Assembly: GCA_944392315.1 (NCBI GenBank) | Contig: CALXWH010000006.1 | Span: 1 to 64,000 of the forward strand | Source of the DNA: an uncultured Alphaproteobacteria bacterium | GTDB taxonomy: Bacteria; Pseudomonadota; Alphaproteobacteria; RF32; CAG-239 | Length of the DNA: 64,000 bases | Direction: 5' to 3' | Part shown: one piece after another, positions 52,755 to 62,207 of the stretch | Layout of the letters: each line of letters starts with the position of its first letter | How positions within the stretch are numbered: the stretch's first letter is position 1 | Position numbers and translations under genes: made by a program | The notes under the pieces: model-generated | The model's database searches: none | What the model was told of the DNA's origin: nothing | Seen by the model: only the letters and a program-made list of their open reading frames with translations

Positions 52755-53687
52755 TTATGCGGATTTACCTAATTGTGCAGCAACTTCTGCAGCGAAGTCT
52801 TCTTCTTTCTTTTGTAAGCCTTCACCAAGTTTGAAGCATACAAAACCGCCAAGTTTGATATCTGCATTATATCCTTTTGCATATTCTGCAATGACATCTT
52901 TAACTTTCTTTTCTGGATCCATGATGTAAGCTTGTTCTTCAAGAACTACTTCTTCATAATATTTACGGATACGGCCTTCTACCATCTTTTCAACAATATT
53001 TGCCGGTTTGCCAGATGCTAAGGCTTGTTCGCTGAAAATATTCTTTTCATGCTCAACAGCTTCTGCCGGTACTTCTGCAATGGTCATTGCTATCGGATTT
53101 GTTGCGGCAATGTGCATAGCAATGTGTTTACCCAATTCTTGCATCTTTGCTTTATCAGCATTACCTTCTAAGCTAACCAATACACCAATTTTACCAACAT
53201 TCGGACGTACGGCATTGTGAATATATGAACATACAACACCATTATTGACACTTAAATATGCCGCACGACGCAAATTCATATTTTCACCAATCTTTGCAAT
53301 CATATCTGTTAAAATACAGCCCATTTCTTTGCCGCATACCGGACATGTGTATGATTTTAATGCTTCAATGTCACCTTTTACAGCTAATGCAGCTTTGGCT
53401 GAATTTTCTACATAATCTTGGAAAATATCATTCTTTGCAACGAAGTCTGTTTCTGAATTTACTTCAACAACTGCTCCGGCATTTCCTTCTACATATACTG
53501 CAACTAAGCCTTCTGCTGCGATACGACTTGCTTTTTTGGCTGCAGATGCTAAACCTTTTTTACGAAGCCAGTCTATTGCTTCTTCCATATTACCTTCTGT
53601 TGCTACCAGCGCCTTTTTGCAATCCAACATGCCGGCACCAGAGGTCTCTCTTAAACTTTTTACCATAGCTGCGGTAATTTCTGCCAT
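52755..53687 (-). CDS. tsf: Elongation factor Ts
   Basis: This is the nucleotide-exchange factor for EF-Tu. The 310-residue protein has the N-terminal UBA-like domain (LRETSGAGMLDCKKAL, AIDWLRKKGL) and the core TDFVAKN (80-86) and IGENMNLRRA. Three cysteines (C115, C118, C124; CPVCGKEMGC) occupy a loop where most EF-Ts have a short polar stretch. It follows rpsB with an 83-nt spacer holding a GC-rich hairpin. Confidence 0.97.
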   Translation of the reverse strand: MAEITAAMVKSLRETSGAGMLDCKKALVATEGNMEEAIDWLRKKGLASAAKKASRIAAEGLVAVYVEGNAGAVVEVNSETDFVAKNDIFQDYVENSAKAALAVKGDIEALKSYTCPVCGKEMGCILTDMIAKIGENMNLRRAAYLSVNNGVVCSYIHNAVRPNVGKIGVLVSLEGNADKAKMQELGKHIAMHIAATNPIAMTIAEVPAEAVEHEKNIFSEQALASGKPANIVEKMVEGRIRKYYEEVVLEEQAYIMDPEKKVKDVIAEYAKGYNADIKLGGFVCFKLGEGLQKKEEDFAAEVAAQLGKSA

Positions 53688-53727
53688 TCTTTTTCCCCTT
53701 GTCTTGATTGTCTTTAATACATCAACT

Positions 53728-53752
53728 CGGCGGCAGCTTTACGCCACCGCCG
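53728..53752. repeat. GC-rich hairpin between rpsB and tsf
   Basis: CGGCGG/CCGCCG (53728-53733 with 53747-53752), the most GC-rich hairpin of the region. In the direction of transcription (minus) no U-run follows it, so it is more likely an mRNA-stability or partial-pausing element than a terminator. On the plus strand T5 follows. Confidence 0.6.
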
Positions 53753-53770
53753 TTTTTACTTAATCCTAAA

Positions 53771-54538
53771 TTAAGCGTTTTCTACATTTTCAAATGTGTT
53801 ATCAGATGATGCAACGACATCGTCAACTTTAACGCCTTGTGCTGCAACTTCTGCTTGCATACCATCCAAAATGGCTGATGACATCAATTCACAGTACAAT
53901 TGAATTGCACGAATTGCATCATCATTTCCCGGTACAGGATAATCTACATCATTCGGATTTGCATTTGTATCGGTAATGCCAATTACAGGAATACCCAATT
54001 TTTTAGCTTCTTTAATGGCTAATGCTTCTTTTGGAGTGTCAATTACGAACAATAAATCCGGTTGACCACCCATGTTTTTAATACCATCTAAAGAAAGAGC
54101 AAGTTTCTCTTGTTCTTTTTTGATGTTTTGCATTTCTTTTTTGGTGTATCCTTCGTATGCGTTCTTTTCTTCCATTTCGTTTAATTTAACGAGACGGTTG
54201 ATTGACTTGTTAACTGTCTTCCAGTTGGTCAACATACCACCTAACCAACGATAGTTAACATAGTACTGTCCACATCTTTCAGCACTTTCTTTAACAATAT
54301 CTTGTGCTTGACGTTTGGTTGCGACGAACAATACTTTTCCGCCTTTTGCTGCAACGTCACGTGCTACTGCCAATGCTGTATACAACATTGGATATGTCTT
54401 TTGAAGGTCTATAATGTGAACATTATCTTTTTTACCATAAATGTATGGTGCCATTTGCGGATTCCAACGACGTGCGTGGTGTCCGAAGTGTACGCCGGCT
54501 TCTACAAGCTGACGTAATGTAAATGTAGGAAGTGTCAT
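53771..54538 (-). CDS. rpsB: 30S ribosomal protein S2
   Basis: The 255-residue protein shows [47 protein letters not shown] and [13 protein letters not shown], all canonical S2. It is the first gene of rpsB-tsf. S2 is known in other bacteria to regulate this operon through the leader, which here is long and structured. Confidence 0.98.
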   Translation of the reverse strand: MTLPTFTLRQLVEAGVHFGHHARRWNPQMAPYIYGKKDNVHIIDLQKTYPMLYTALAVARDVAAKGGKVLFVATKRQAQDIVKESAERCGQYYVNYRWLGGMLTNWKTVNKSINRLVKLNEMEEKNAYEGYTKKEMQNIKKEQEKLALSLDGIKNMGGQPDLLFVIDTPKEALAIKEAKKLGIPVIGITDTNANPNDVDYPVPGNDDAIRAIQLYCELMSSAILDGMQAEVAAQGVKVDDVVASSDNTFENVENA

Positions 54539-54727
54539 ATTTTATTTTTCCTTATTTTCCGGTTAAACCTCCGCAGAATATCGGCCCAGAATATTCCGGA
54601 CACCGGAGCGTGTAGCTTAGCTTAATTGCTTAAGTCTTGCCGACGCTTTCTCTGCGTGTGAATTACATAAAAAACAGCACCATTGCTGCTTTTCGCGTGT
54701 CTTATATCTTATTTTTATTTATTTTGC
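54539..54727 (-). promoter_or_regulatory. rpsB-tsf promoter and structured leader
   Basis: On the minus strand, TTGCAA is 17 bp upstream of TATAAG (54701-54706), giving a leader of about 155 nt. Close to its start CAGCA/TGCTG (54675-54688), followed by T6, looks like an attenuator. Nearer the gene, CTCCG/CGGAG (54604-54608 with 54569-54573) encloses the self-complementary CCGGAATATTCTGG. ACACGC occurs three times in the leader. Feedback by S2 is plausible from knowledge of other rpsB leaders. Confidence 0.6.
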
Positions 54728-54772
54728 AACCTTTTTTTAACCTTTTATTCAATTTTTTCTTTGTTTTAACAT

Positions 54773-54809
54773 AAAAAAACCGCATTCTCTCTGTTGAGAA
54801 AATACGGTT
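54773..54809 (-). terminator. Terminator after the 225-residue hypothetical gene
   Basis: AACCG-ATT-TCTC paired with GAGA-AAT-CGGTT (54778-54809), followed on the minus strand by T7. Confidence 0.78.
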
Positions 54810-54840
54810 CTTGGTCTTTGACTCACAATATTACTCTCTT

Positions 54841-55518
54841 TTACTCTCTTTCGTAGTTTGAGATAAAATCGTAAATCTTTTGGTGAGGTTCACCATGCAG
54901 CGTTGCCAACATCAAAATTTGCCGTAATTCTCGTTTGCGAGGATGCTCTAAATCACCATCTGCTAAAGCCAGACCTATCAGCGAATCGGCAACTTGTACC
55001 GATACGGTAGAAAACTTTTCGCCCAACAAATCCGTTAGAGTTTTCGCACTTACCGAAAATAAAGCATCTATGGCTTCCGGGTCTTGTGACATCCGCAAAA
55101 TGTTTAACGCCTCTTTTACATAATCTTCTCGCAAACCATAATAAGCTGACAAACTCAGCAAAATTGTTATGATACGTGGAAGCTCATTTTGCTCCAGTAC
55201 TTTTTCCAAAGCAGGAAGTTTTTCTCCTTTAGATATCCAAAAGACTTTTGAACCATTCTTAGATTTGTCGTCTTCCATCTTTTGAGAAAACACTAGAACA
55301 ACGCGTTCTTCATCAGTCTGCTCCATTGATGTAATTTCTTGCTCATCCGCACGGTAGTACGTGATGTAATCACCGCATTTTAACTTACTTATATCTGCTG
55401 AAATCGGAAGAACTACCATATCTTCCTTCTGCAAAATATAACTCTTTACTTTGATTGACTGAAAACCTCCAGCGATGTCAATTCTTGTGACACAAGCTGT
55501 AATTGGACCTTTTGACAT
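54841..55518 (-). CDS. Hypothetical CarD-like N-terminal/helical protein
   Basis: The protein is about 225 residues. The N-terminal 85 residues are strand-rich (ITACVTRIDIAG, VVLPISADISKLKCGDYITYY), and the C-terminal half (120-225) is all helix, with EALNILRMSQDPEAIDAL and LADGDLEHPRKREL. The layout is reminiscent of CarD/CdnL-type transcription factors, but the key residues cannot be matched with confidence. MSKGPITACVTR at 55518 is preferred to the earlier in-frame ATG; neither has a clear ribosome binding site. Confidence 0.62.
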   Translation of the reverse strand: MSKGPITACVTRIDIAGGFQSIKVKSYILQKEDMVVLPISADISKLKCGDYITYYRADEQEITSMEQTDEERVVLVFSQKMEDDKSKNGSKVFWISKGEKLPALEKVLEQNELPRIITILLSLSAYYGLREDYVKEALNILRMSQDPEAIDALFSVSAKTLTDLLGEKFSTVSVQVADSLIGLALADGDLEHPRKRELRQILMLATLHGEPHQKIYDFISNYERE

Positions 55519-55725
55519 AATAAAAAAATTAAAGTTATACAAATAATACAAAATTCTTTTGTTCTATACACCATCTTTTAACTTAAAGCAAGTTCTTTGT
55601 TCATTTCTTTTATTCTTTTATAAATTTCTGTTTAAGAATTCCAGTTTTTGCTTGTATTCGCACTTTTCTTTTTATATATTTTTGCCAGTTTATGTATATG
55701 TTTTTGTCTTAATCTGAGGAAAAAT

Positions 55726-57714
55726 ATGAGTGATTTGTTTGAAAATTCCGCAACGGCTGTTAAGGAAGAATATTCAGCTCGTGATATTGAAGTTCTGGAA
55801 GGGCTTGATCCGGTCAGACATCGTCCGGGTATGTATATCGGCGGTACTGATGAACAGGCTTTGCACCATTTGGTCGCGGAAATTTTAGACAACTCAATGG
55901 ATGAGGCTGTGGCCGGATATGCTTCTAGAATAGACATTACGCTCAATGCCGATTATTCCGTAACCATTACCGATAACGGGCGTGGTATTCCTGTAGATGA
56001 CCACCCGAAGTTTCCGGGAAAATCTGCTCTTGAAGTTATTTTGACTACTTTGCACTCCGGTGGTAAATTTGGCGGTAATGCTTATAAAGTTTCCGGCGGT
56101 TTACACGGTGTTGGTTCATCTGTGGTCAATGCGCTTTCTTCTAAACTTGTGGTTGAAGTTGCTCGTGATAAAAAACTTTATCGTCAAGAATATTCTCGCG
56201 GCAAACCAATCACCCCGCTGATTTTGGTCGGGAATGCGCCTAATCGCCGTGGTACAAGCATCACCTTTTTGCCTGATGAAGAAATTTTTGGAACAGATAA
56301 TAAATTTGTACCGGCGAAGGTTTATCGTATGGCGCGTTCTAAAGCCTTTCTCTTTAAGGGAATTAAAATCTTTTGGAAGTGTGCACCGGAGCTTTTGACC
56401 GAATCTGACGGAATTCCTCAAGAAACGGAATTTAACTTTCCAAATGGATTACTTGATTTCTTAAACTATCAAATCGGGACAAGACCAACGATAAATCGCG
56501 CTCCTTTCTTTGGCGAAGCGGATCTTGCCGGTGATGAAGGTAAAGTTGAGTGGGCGATTACTTGGCCTGAAGATGAAAAAGGCTTTTGCTCTTCTTATTG
56601 TAATACAGTTATTACGCCGCAAGGCGGTACGCATGAACAAGGCTTTCGTACAGCTTTACTCAAAGGGCTTAAAGAATATGCCGATATGGCCAATATTAAA
56701 AAAGCGGCAGGTATTACGGCTGAAGACTTTTTAAGCGATGCCGCGATTATGCTTTCGGTCTTTATTCGTGATCCGCAATTTCAGGGGCAAACGAAAGATA
56801 AATTAACCTCCACAAAAGCTGCTTATTTGGTTGAAAAAGCCGTTAAGGATTCTTTTGATCACTGGCTTTCTTCTGATAAAGAAAATGCCAGTGCGTTGAT
56901 TGAATATGTTGTGGATAGAGCGGAATTACGCAAAAAAAGAAAAGAAGAAAAAGTGCAAAATCGTAAATCCCCGACAAAGAAATTGCGTCTTCCGGGGAAA
57001 CTTGCCGATTGTTCTAAATCTGCAGCTGAAGATACTGAAATTTTTATCGTTGAGGGAGATTCTGCGGGTGGCTCTGCTAAACAAGGGCGTGACCGTATGA
57101 CGCAGGCCATTCTGCCGCTACGTGGTAAAATCCTTAATGTTGCCAGCGCAAGCCTTGATAAAATTACGCAAAACCAAGAAATTAAAGATATGATTGAGGC
57201 GCTGGGTTGCGGCACAAAAGATAATTATAAAGAGGAAAATCTGCGTTATGAAAAAATTATCATCATGACCGATGCTGATGTTGACGGTGCGCATATTACC
57301 TCGCTTTTGATGACTTTCTTTTATCAATATATGCCGAAGTTAATTGAAAACGGGCATTTGTTTATTGCAACGCCACCTCTTTATAAAATTGTTTTTGGCG
57401 GCAAAAACTACTATGCTCTGGATGATGAGGAAAAAGATAAAATCTTAAGCAAAGCTAAAGCTAATCAAAAACCGGATATCAGCCGATTTAAAGGTTTGGG
57501 CGAAATGAGCGCTTTGCAACTTCGCGAGACAACTATGGATAAAAATAATCGTGTTTTGTTGCGTGTTGTTGTGCCGACAGCCAACACGGAAGAGGCTCGC
57601 GATGAAGCATTTGAAACCAGACGTCAGGTTGAGCGTTTGATGGGGAAAGATCCGGAACAACGTTTCAAATTTATTATTGAACGAGCTAAGTTTGCCGAGG
57701 ATTTGGATATTTAA
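55726..57714 (+). CDS. parE: DNA topoisomerase IV subunit B
   Basis: This ATPase subunit of the decatenating topoisomerase is about 662 residues. It has the GHKL domain (EILDNSMDEA, ITDNGRGIPV, LHSGGKFGGNAYKVSGGLHGVG), the transducer domain and the TOPRIM domain (IVEGDSAGGSAKQGRDR, IMTDADVDGAHI). It ends soon after the TOPRIM/C-terminal segment, which together with the sequence suits ParE rather than GyrB. ATG 55726 is used (GAGGAAAAAT upstream); the open frame starts 26 codons earlier. Confidence 0.95.
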   Translation: MSDLFENSATAVKEEYSARDIEVLEGLDPVRHRPGMYIGGTDEQALHHLVAEILDNSMDEAVAGYASRIDITLNADYSVTITDNGRGIPVDDHPKFPGKSALEVILTTLHSGGKFGGNAYKVSGGLHGVGSSVVNALSSKLVVEVARDKKLYRQEYSRGKPITPLILVGNAPNRRGTSITFLPDEEIFGTDNKFVPAKVYRMARSKAFLFKGIKIFWKCAPELLTESDGIPQETEFNFPNGLLDFLNYQIGTRPTINRAPFFGEADLAGDEGKVEWAITWPEDEKGFCSSYCNTVITPQGGTHEQGFRTALLKGLKEYADMANIKKAAGITAEDFLSDAAIMLSVFIRDPQFQGQTKDKLTSTKAAYLVEKAVKDSFDHWLSSDKENASALIEYVVDRAELRKKRKEEKVQNRKSPTKKLRLPGKLADCSKSAAEDTEIFIVEGDSAGGSAKQGRDRMTQAILPLRGKILNVASASLDKITQNQEIKDMIEALGCGTKDNYKEENLRYEKIIIMTDADVDGAHITSLLMTFFYQYMPKLIENGHLFIATPPLYKIVFGGKNYYALDDEEKDKILSKAKANQKPDISRFKGLGEMSALQLRETTMDKNNRVLLRVVVPTANTEEARDEAFETRRQVERLMGKDPEQRFKFIIERAKFAEDLDI

Positions 57715-57805
57715 GATCGCTTTGAAATAATGAAGTCAGTTTACCGACAGATAGATAAGAAAGCGGTTATCCTCAAAAGCATAGTGGGGTACTATAGATA
57801 AGAAA

Positions 57806-57829
57806 GGCAGTTTTTACTGTCTTTTTTAT
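57806..57829 (+). terminator. Terminator after parE
   Basis: GGCAGT/ACTGTC with a TTTT loop and T6, about 90 nt after the parE stop. Confidence 0.72.
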
Positions 57830-57894
57830 TTGCTCATAGTCTTTCATCTTTTGAGAAAGAAGTATTTCTATCCGTTTCCTATTCCTTTTGATAT

Positions 57895-59412
57895 CTAGTC
57901 ATAAGCACGGTAATATCGCTTTTTATAATCAAAATCACATTTTAATCGGCTATATTCCGGTTTTAAAATATACAAGACATCGGAGTTATCAAAGGGCTTG
58001 TAATATTTATTTATAAAATTCATATCCGGTGTATGGACATTTTTATCTATGCCGCGTTCGGCTGAATATTTATCTTTATACGGTGCAACATAGATAATTT
58101 TCGGCTTATATGTCTTAATGACTTCATTTATATCCATTAGCGGATGTATACCTATCTTTGCCCCGATAACGTCTAACTGTCCGAGTAAATTCCAATAATA
58201 GTGCGGGTCGCGATTATATAAGTTATACAAATTGCCATCTCCGTTAATGACGTAATCGCATGGCGTTGTAACACGGACGATTTTTTTATTCAACGGGTCA
58301 TAAAAGCGTCCGACTTTCTCTCCCAGATTTCCCTCATATACCGCTGGTTTATACATACAAAATGCAAGGGTGGCTATGAGCACATAGATTAAGGCAAAAT
58401 GTTTCTTGAACACTTTTTCCTCTAAAAACATTGCACTTAGTATCGCCGCTAAATATATCAGCAAATAAAAATAATAAGCAAAAGCCGAAAAATACAGTAA
58501 GCGTTGCGCCAGCTCCGTTAGAAATAATATGGTTAGTATATTAAAGTAAATATTTCTTTGACGAATAAAGCAAATTATCGCCAAGAAACTTCCGACCAAT
58601 AACAATTTCAACTCCGGCCAAATCATCCCTTGCCTACGTTCTTCGGCAAATAAATCCGGTATATAGAGATTAAAGATAAAGTTTGAACGGAACCAAATTG
58701 CCAAAATATCATTGTGCCATAAATATACGGCATAACCGAGGCTCAAAGCTACCGGCAAAAGCATAGCATAAATGATGGCTTCCCATCTGATGACTTTCTT
58801 ATATAGTAAATAAAAGGTCACTAATGCTAATACCGCCAGGGCAAAAATGATTTTTTGCAAAAACATAAACGATGCCCAGAATAACAGCATCGCTATGCTT
58901 AACTGACTTATTTTTTGTTCCTTAATATGGCAAAAGTAAAAGTAAAGTCCGGCAAAGAAAGCCGTCATCATAAAATTATCCGGACGAAAGTTTACAACCG
59001 ATACCACAACATATGGGGTCAATGCTATAGCTGCCGCAATTATTCCTCCAAGTTTATCGGTTAAAAAGCGTGAGGTTATCAGATATAAAAAGTAATAATT
59101 CAAAAACGAACTTAATATTGCTGCACTCACAACCGTGGCCGTGATGATATTATCATCCACGCCTTGTGCGTGCAACCCGACAAAGGGTGCAAACAAATAC
59201 CATAACAAGGGGTTATGATGTTGGAAAAAATCTTTGTATGGGATAAAATTTGCATACACTAACCACGAAGAGTGAATATGCTCCAGCGTATCTCCTCCTA
59301 AAGTATTTGTTTTCCAGGCAATATACAAACAAAAAAGTAACCTATAAGTCAGGTGTCCCAGTAAAAAAAATGCCGGAAACTTTTGATATATTTTCTGTAA
59401 TATTTGCGGCAT
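57895..59412 (-). CDS. GT-C fold membrane glycosyltransferase-like protein
   Basis: The protein is about 505 residues with ten or more TM helices. The first periplasmic loop carries acidic residues after TM1 (GGDTLEHIHSS), as in ArnT/PMT-like GT-C enzymes that use polyprenyl-phosphate sugars. The C-terminal 130 residues are soluble and Tyr-rich. It would glycosylate a lipid or surface polymer on the periplasmic side; the acceptor is unknown. ATG 59412 follows AAGGAG and is preferred over the frame start at 59454, which overlaps the PiT gene. It ends the DUF47-PiT operon. Confidence 0.78.
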   Translation of the reverse strand: MPQILQKIYQKFPAFFLLGHLTYRLLFCLYIAWKTNTLGGDTLEHIHSSWLVYANFIPYKDFFQHHNPLLWYLFAPFVGLHAQGVDDNIITATVVSAAILSSFLNYYFLYLITSRFLTDKLGGIIAAAIALTPYVVVSVVNFRPDNFMMTAFFAGLYFYFCHIKEQKISQLSIAMLLFWASFMFLQKIIFALAVLALVTFYLLYKKVIRWEAIIYAMLLPVALSLGYAVYLWHNDILAIWFRSNFIFNLYIPDLFAEERRQGMIWPELKLLLVGSFLAIICFIRQRNIYFNILTILFLTELAQRLLYFSAFAYYFYLLIYLAAILSAMFLEEKVFKKHFALIYVLIATLAFCMYKPAVYEGNLGEKVGRFYDPLNKKIVRVTTPCDYVINGDGNLYNLYNRDPHYYWNLLGQLDVIGAKIGIHPLMDINEVIKTYKPKIIYVAPYKDKYSAERGIDKNVHTPDMNFINKYYKPFDNSDVLYILKPEYSRLKCDFDYKKRYYRAYD

Positions 59413-59422
59413 TTTTTGCTCC

Positions 59423-60475
59423 TTATGGGATAAATATGGTTTGCTTAAATACATTTTCCATGAAAAACAGAGAAATAAAACTTAGGGCAAACGCTATTAT
59501 CGGGGTGGCTATCCAGCCTGATACCACGCGCAATATCAGACTCCATTTAATTCCCTTGCCGCCCTTTACCAAGCCTATCCCCACTATCGCTCCAATCACG
59601 GCTTGTGTACTGGAAACAGGCACGGCCGGTATCGGCGGTAGATTCATGGAAATGAGAAAATGTTCCAAACTTTCTGATGAAAACAATATCAACACCAGAG
59701 ATTGTGATAAAATAACAATCCATGCCACAGTCGGCGAAAATGACAACACATTTTTACCCACCGTACGAATAGCTCTTTGCGAATATGTAAATATCCCGAC
59801 ACATGCGGCAATACCCCCCAGCAAAAACAGAACTTGTATACTGCTTAAGGTATAAAATGTTCCTAACTTTATTGGTTCCAAGACATTTGAATCTATAAAT
59901 ACGCCCACAACGTTTGCCATATTATTTGCCCCAAGCGCAAAACCGCCTAGTGCTGTGGTTAAGACCATGCCTACGCGCACAGCCATATCTTGCCATAAAA
60001 TGTGCACTTTGCTGTGGTGCAGGAGTTTTTTCACACAAATATATAAACCAACGGCTATAAAACCTGAAATTATCGGACAGAATATCCATGTCGCACAAAT
60101 GTTGGTTAAGGTTTCCGTATCGGTCGGTTTGTGATTATAGACGTTCCAACCGATAATGCCCCCCACAATAGCCTGTGAGATGGATACACTTATGCCGGAT
60201 TTTAACATCATCAGCACAGCCAGTGCCGATGATAATGACACGGTAAATGCGGCTGGCAGAGTATTAATTTCACCTAGGGTATTTAATGTTTCTGCCGTAT
60301 TTTGACCGCTAAACACAGCGCCTAATACTAAAAATATGCTGGCAATCACAGCCGCAGTTGTGAAGCGTAGCATCTTTGTACCAACGGCCGTACCAAAAAT
60401 ATTAGACGCATCGTTGGCGCCCAATGACCACCCCAGAAATAATCCACTTGATAAAAAGAACAAATATTCCAGCAT
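59423..60475 (-). CDS. PiT-family inorganic phosphate transporter
   Basis: The 350-residue membrane protein shows the two PiT signature regions, GANDASNIFGTAVG and FALGANNMANVVGVF (GANDxxN/GANNxxN), and VSSTQAVIGAIVGIGL. It has about nine to ten helices. It would import phosphate or metal phosphate with protons or sodium. The DUF47 gene ends 3 nt upstream, the usual PhoU-like partner of this transporter type. Confidence 0.94.
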   Translation of the reverse strand: MLEYLFFLSSGLFLGWSLGANDASNIFGTAVGTKMLRFTTAAVIASIFLVLGAVFSGQNTAETLNTLGEINTLPAAFTVSLSSALAVLMMLKSGISVSISQAIVGGIIGWNVYNHKPTDTETLTNICATWIFCPIISGFIAVGLYICVKKLLHHSKVHILWQDMAVRVGMVLTTALGGFALGANNMANVVGVFIDSNVLEPIKLGTFYTLSSIQVLFLLGGIAACVGIFTYSQRAIRTVGKNVLSFSPTVAWIVILSQSLVLILFSSESLEHFLISMNLPPIPAVPVSSTQAVIGAIVGIGLVKGGKGIKWSLILRVVSGWIATPIIAFALSFISLFFMENVFKQTIFIP

Positions 60476-60478
60476 CGC

Positions 60479-61138
60479 TTAAATTTCCCGTTTGATAGCA
60501 AAGATAAGCAAGGCATCAATGCAGTCTTCAGCTAAATCCGCAATATCAGCTACTTCTTCAATGAAATTATTTATTTGCATTTTATGTGCTAAATCCAAGT
60601 CTGAATCAAAAACTTCATTACGCAATTTGGCTGCGGTTTTATCGCTTTGATGTTCCAACAAATAAACTTTTTTGGAATAATCGCGCAGTGTAACCAAATC
60701 TCTGAAAAAAGCTCTGGAAGCTATTGCCATATTTTCAGCACAATCTGCAACTTGACCTACCAGCTCTTGCAGTTGGGCATGATATTCTTCAGGAATATTC
60801 GGACGTTCTATATAAAATTTATGAGCAACTTCATCAAACAGATTGATGACCCTATCCAAATTTTCTACCAATTCCAAAATGTTTCCGCGTAAATCCGGTA
60901 TTAAATTTTGTTCATAGAGTTTGCTTTCTATTTCGCGGCGCAAAATATCCGAATCGTGCTCTATTATCTTTATTTTTTTACTGGTGTGACGATATTTTTC
61001 ACTACGCTGTTCTTGCAAATATATGCTCACAGCTTCTTTGAAAACCATAGTCATTTCAATTATTTTATCATGGAGGCTGTCTATATTATGTTCCAAATCT
61101 CTGGTTCGCGCAAATAAAGATATCTTCACATTAAACAT
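60479..61138 (-). CDS. DUF47 (PhoU-like) phosphate transport regulator
   Basis: This all-helical protein of 219 residues, with paired DSDILRREIESKLYE and HQSDKTAAKLRNEVF motifs, matches the DUF47/TIGR00153 family. Family members resemble PhoU and associate with PiT transporters, which is exactly the neighbour here. It is the first gene of the operon DUF47-PiT-GT-C and is divergent from the DsbA-like genes. Confidence 0.93.
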   Translation of the reverse strand: MFNVKISLFARTRDLEHNIDSLHDKIIEMTMVFKEAVSIYLQEQRSEKYRHTSKKIKIIEHDSDILRREIESKLYEQNLIPDLRGNILELVENLDRVINLFDEVAHKFYIERPNIPEEYHAQLQELVGQVADCAENMAIASRAFFRDLVTLRDYSKKVYLLEHQSDKTAAKLRNEVFDSDLDLAHKMQINNFIEEVADIADLAEDCIDALLIFAIKREI

Positions 61139-61312
61139 TTATCTCTTATTCCCTTCCTTTTGTCTTTTTAGAATCGTCTTTTTTTCCTTGTTATTGTTTA
61201 TTTGATTTTAAACTTACGCACTTTGTCAACATATTTTTATTTTTGACTTGCATTTATTTTTTTATTCTCTTACTTTTTAAGGGTTATATAACGTTTTTTA
61301 AGGATGGGAAAT

Positions 61313-62062
61313 ATGCAAAAAGATCATATTATTACCGTTTTGGTATCTGTTATTGCGAGCGTTGTTGTCTCTGTTGCACTTTGCGCTACTGTTTCGGGTT
61401 CTAAAACGTCAACTTCTGTTTCTACAGGTTCTCAAAATATCAACCAAGCTATTGAAGATTATTTAATGAATAATCCGAGCAAGGTTCGTGAAGCTTTGGA
61501 ATTGGCTGCTCAACAGGAGCAAATTGAAGCTCAGAAACGTATTGCCGAACTTTATAAGGCTAACTGGAAAGATTTAAGTTCTTATGAAGGTTCTCCTTTT
61601 GTTGGACCAAAGGATGCAAAAGTTACTATTGTTGAATTCTTTGATTTCAACTGCGGCTACTGCAAACATTTAGCGCCTGAACTTTTGAAAGTTATCAAAG
61701 CTAATAAAGATGTTAAAGTTGTTTTCAAACCGGTAACTTTCTTGGGTTCTATGCCTGCGGCTAAAGCTGCTATGGCTGCTAATAAGCAAGGCAAATTCTT
61801 GGAAGTTTATGAAGCTTTGTTAACTCATAATGGTCAAGTTACTTCGGCTGTTATTGATGAAATCATCAAAAAAGCCGGTCTTGATGTTGAAAAAACAAAG
61901 AAGTTGATGGAAAGTGATGAAATTGCAAAAGAAATTTCTGATATTTCTGCACTTTCTCAAAAAGTTCAAATTCGCGGTGTGCCGACTTTGATTATGAATG
62001 GTGAAGCATTGCAAGCTATTGATGCCGCTACTATTCAGGCCGCTATTGATAATGCAAAATAA
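61313..62062 (+). CDS. DsbA-family thiol oxidoreductase, CGYC active site
   Basis: The protein is about 249 residues, with an N-terminal TM/signal segment (about 9-27), a helical region of about 60 residues, and a thioredoxin-fold DsbA/Com1-like domain. The active site is CGYC in FFDFNCGYCKHLAPE, and the cis-proline loop is RGVPTL. It would introduce or isomerise disulfides in the periplasm. ATG 61313 is preferred over ATG 61304, as AAGGATGGG then has proper spacing. A related gene follows after a terminator. Confidence 0.92.
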   Translation: MQKDHIITVLVSVIASVVVSVALCATVSGSKTSTSVSTGSQNINQAIEDYLMNNPSKVREALELAAQQEQIEAQKRIAELYKANWKDLSSYEGSPFVGPKDAKVTIVEFFDFNCGYCKHLAPELLKVIKANKDVKVVFKPVTFLGSMPAAKAAMAANKQGKFLEVYEALLTHNGQVTSAVIDEIIKKAGLDVEKTKKLMESDEIAKEISDISALSQKVQIRGVPTLIMNGEALQAIDAATIQAAIDNAK

Positions 62063-62082
62063 TTTTATTACTTTGCACTCCG

Positions 62083-62111
62083 GCCCGTTCTCTCTAAGGA
62101 CGGGCTTTTTT
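62083..62111 (+). terminator. Terminator between the two DsbA-like genes
   Basis: GCCCGT/ACGGGC with an 11-nt loop and T6. It indicates that the two genes are transcribed separately. Confidence 0.88.
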
Positions 62112-62207
62112 ATTGTGAAAATTTGATGATTATATGTAAAAACTATTGCATCAATCACTAATCTCGCTAAACTTAAACGTGTTTTTTGATATGTTTGTGA
62201 GGGTGTT

